Of a stretch of DNA of 13,874 nt, positions 13,519 to 13,874 are shown piece after piece. Numbering within the stretch: the stretch's first letter is position 1; every line of letters starts with the position of its first letter. Origin of the DNA: Bacteroidales bacterium. GTDB lineage: Bacteria; Bacteroidota; Bacteroidia; Bacteroidales; UBA932. The notes beneath the pieces are model-generated. The model worked only from the letters and a program-made list of their open reading frames with translations. It was not told the origin of the DNA and searched no databases. The translations under genes were made by a program, and so were the position numbers. The stretch is taken from the NCBI GenBank assembly GCA_017555445.1, contig JAFZGK010000078.1, positions 1 through 13,874 of the forward strand, read 5' to 3'.

Positions 13519-13874
13519 TTACATCGAAGTTGCTGCGGCTTTGGCGATGAGGGTTTCGACTTCTTCGCGGTTCATCGTTCCGTCGAGGCAGATGAACTGG
13601 ACATCGGAGTCGGAGATGGCGTAAAAGACGAAGCTTTCTATTACTTTGTCGGTGCCGGCTGTGTAGATCTGCACTACATCCCCTTCGTCCTTGACTTCCA
13701 TAAGAAGGTCATAATGGGCCTTGCTGCGGTCGCTCCCTACCATCGTCTTTATGTCAGCTGCGAGTGACGCTGCTGCAGATGCGGAGTTGCTGATGTCAAG
13801 CATGTAGAATCCGCTGAACGATCTGATCAGAGGTGCGATGTCCATCGTTTCTCCTTCGCCCATTTCCACCTGGA
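13519..13874 (-). CDS. DUF4252 domain protein (5' end outside window)
   Basis: The C-terminal 118 codons of a small protein; the frame stays open to the right edge, and the GTG at 13869 and ATG at 13863 are probably internal. The pattern MLDISNSA, YDLLMEVKDEGDVVQIYTAG, VIESFVFYAISDSDVQFICL, and DGTMNREEVETLIAKA matches the DUF4252 family of Bacteroidota, whose members usually have a signal peptide and 150-180 residues; the signal would lie outside the window. The function is unknown. DUF4252 genes often sit next to sigma-factor or anti-sigma genes, but none is visible here. Confidence 0.75.
   Translation of the reverse strand, partial: QVEMGEGETMDIAPLIRSFSGFYMLDISNSASAAASLAADIKTMVGSDRSKAHYDLLMEVKDEGDVVQIYTAGTDKVIESFVFYAISDSDVQFICLDGTMNREEVETLIAKAAATSM

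Overview
The window looks like chromosome of a Bacteroidota bacterium, most likely order Bacteroidales. The reasons are -7 promoter boxes of the TAnnTTTG type (one with a textbook TTTG/19-nt/TAnnTTTG layout before a tRNA), a SusC-type TonB plug domain, a DUF4252 protein, XylR-type LacI/AraC hybrid regulation, many secreted or lipoprotein hydrolases, and few Shine-Dalgarno sites. I cannot name the genus from the sequence.

Layout. Positions 1-6866 hold an amino-sugar cluster. On the minus strand a ROK sugar kinase (1364-2191) is followed after 4 nt by a GH2 lipoprotein that runs off the left edge (1-1359) and carries the Gly-Ser-Asp signature of exo-beta-D-glucosaminidases. Divergent to them is a XylR-like regulator (2334-3506). 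Convergent to the regulator is a second minus-strand pair: a GH20 beta-N-acetylhexosaminidase lipoprotein (4710-6779) followed 21 nt later by a secreted alkaline phosphatase (3534-4688). Next is a 629-residue secreted protein that I read as an uncharacterised TIM-barrel hydrolase (6923-8812), with its own terminator. A tRNA-Gly(GCC) (8928-9003) has its own promoter and two hairpin terminators behind it. A plug-only TonB receptor fragment (9193-9726) converges on a two-gene minus unit: a CocE/NonD-type S15 hydrolase (10343-12055) and a divergent MGMT-fold protein (9731-10309). A plus-strand lipoprotein esterase with strongly biased codons (12139-13422) ends at a perfect 12-bp hairpin. A DUF4252 gene runs off the right edge.

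How the genes work together. The strongest regulatory signal is a pair of near-identical 29-bp sites (22 of 29 bases match), each made of two TTTGCG half-sites with starts 21 bp apart. One lies before the ROK-GH2 unit (2242-2270) and one before the GH20-phosphatase unit (6838-6866). Each sits at exactly the same distance from a -7 box that has no -33 element. This fits activation of both units by the regulator encoded between them. The inferred picture is exo-acting release of glucosamine and N-acetylglucosamine from glycans outside the inner membrane, dephosphorylation of a product or substrate, and cytoplasmic phosphorylation of the sugar by the ROK kinase. No SusC/SusD pair or sugar transporter is visible in the window.
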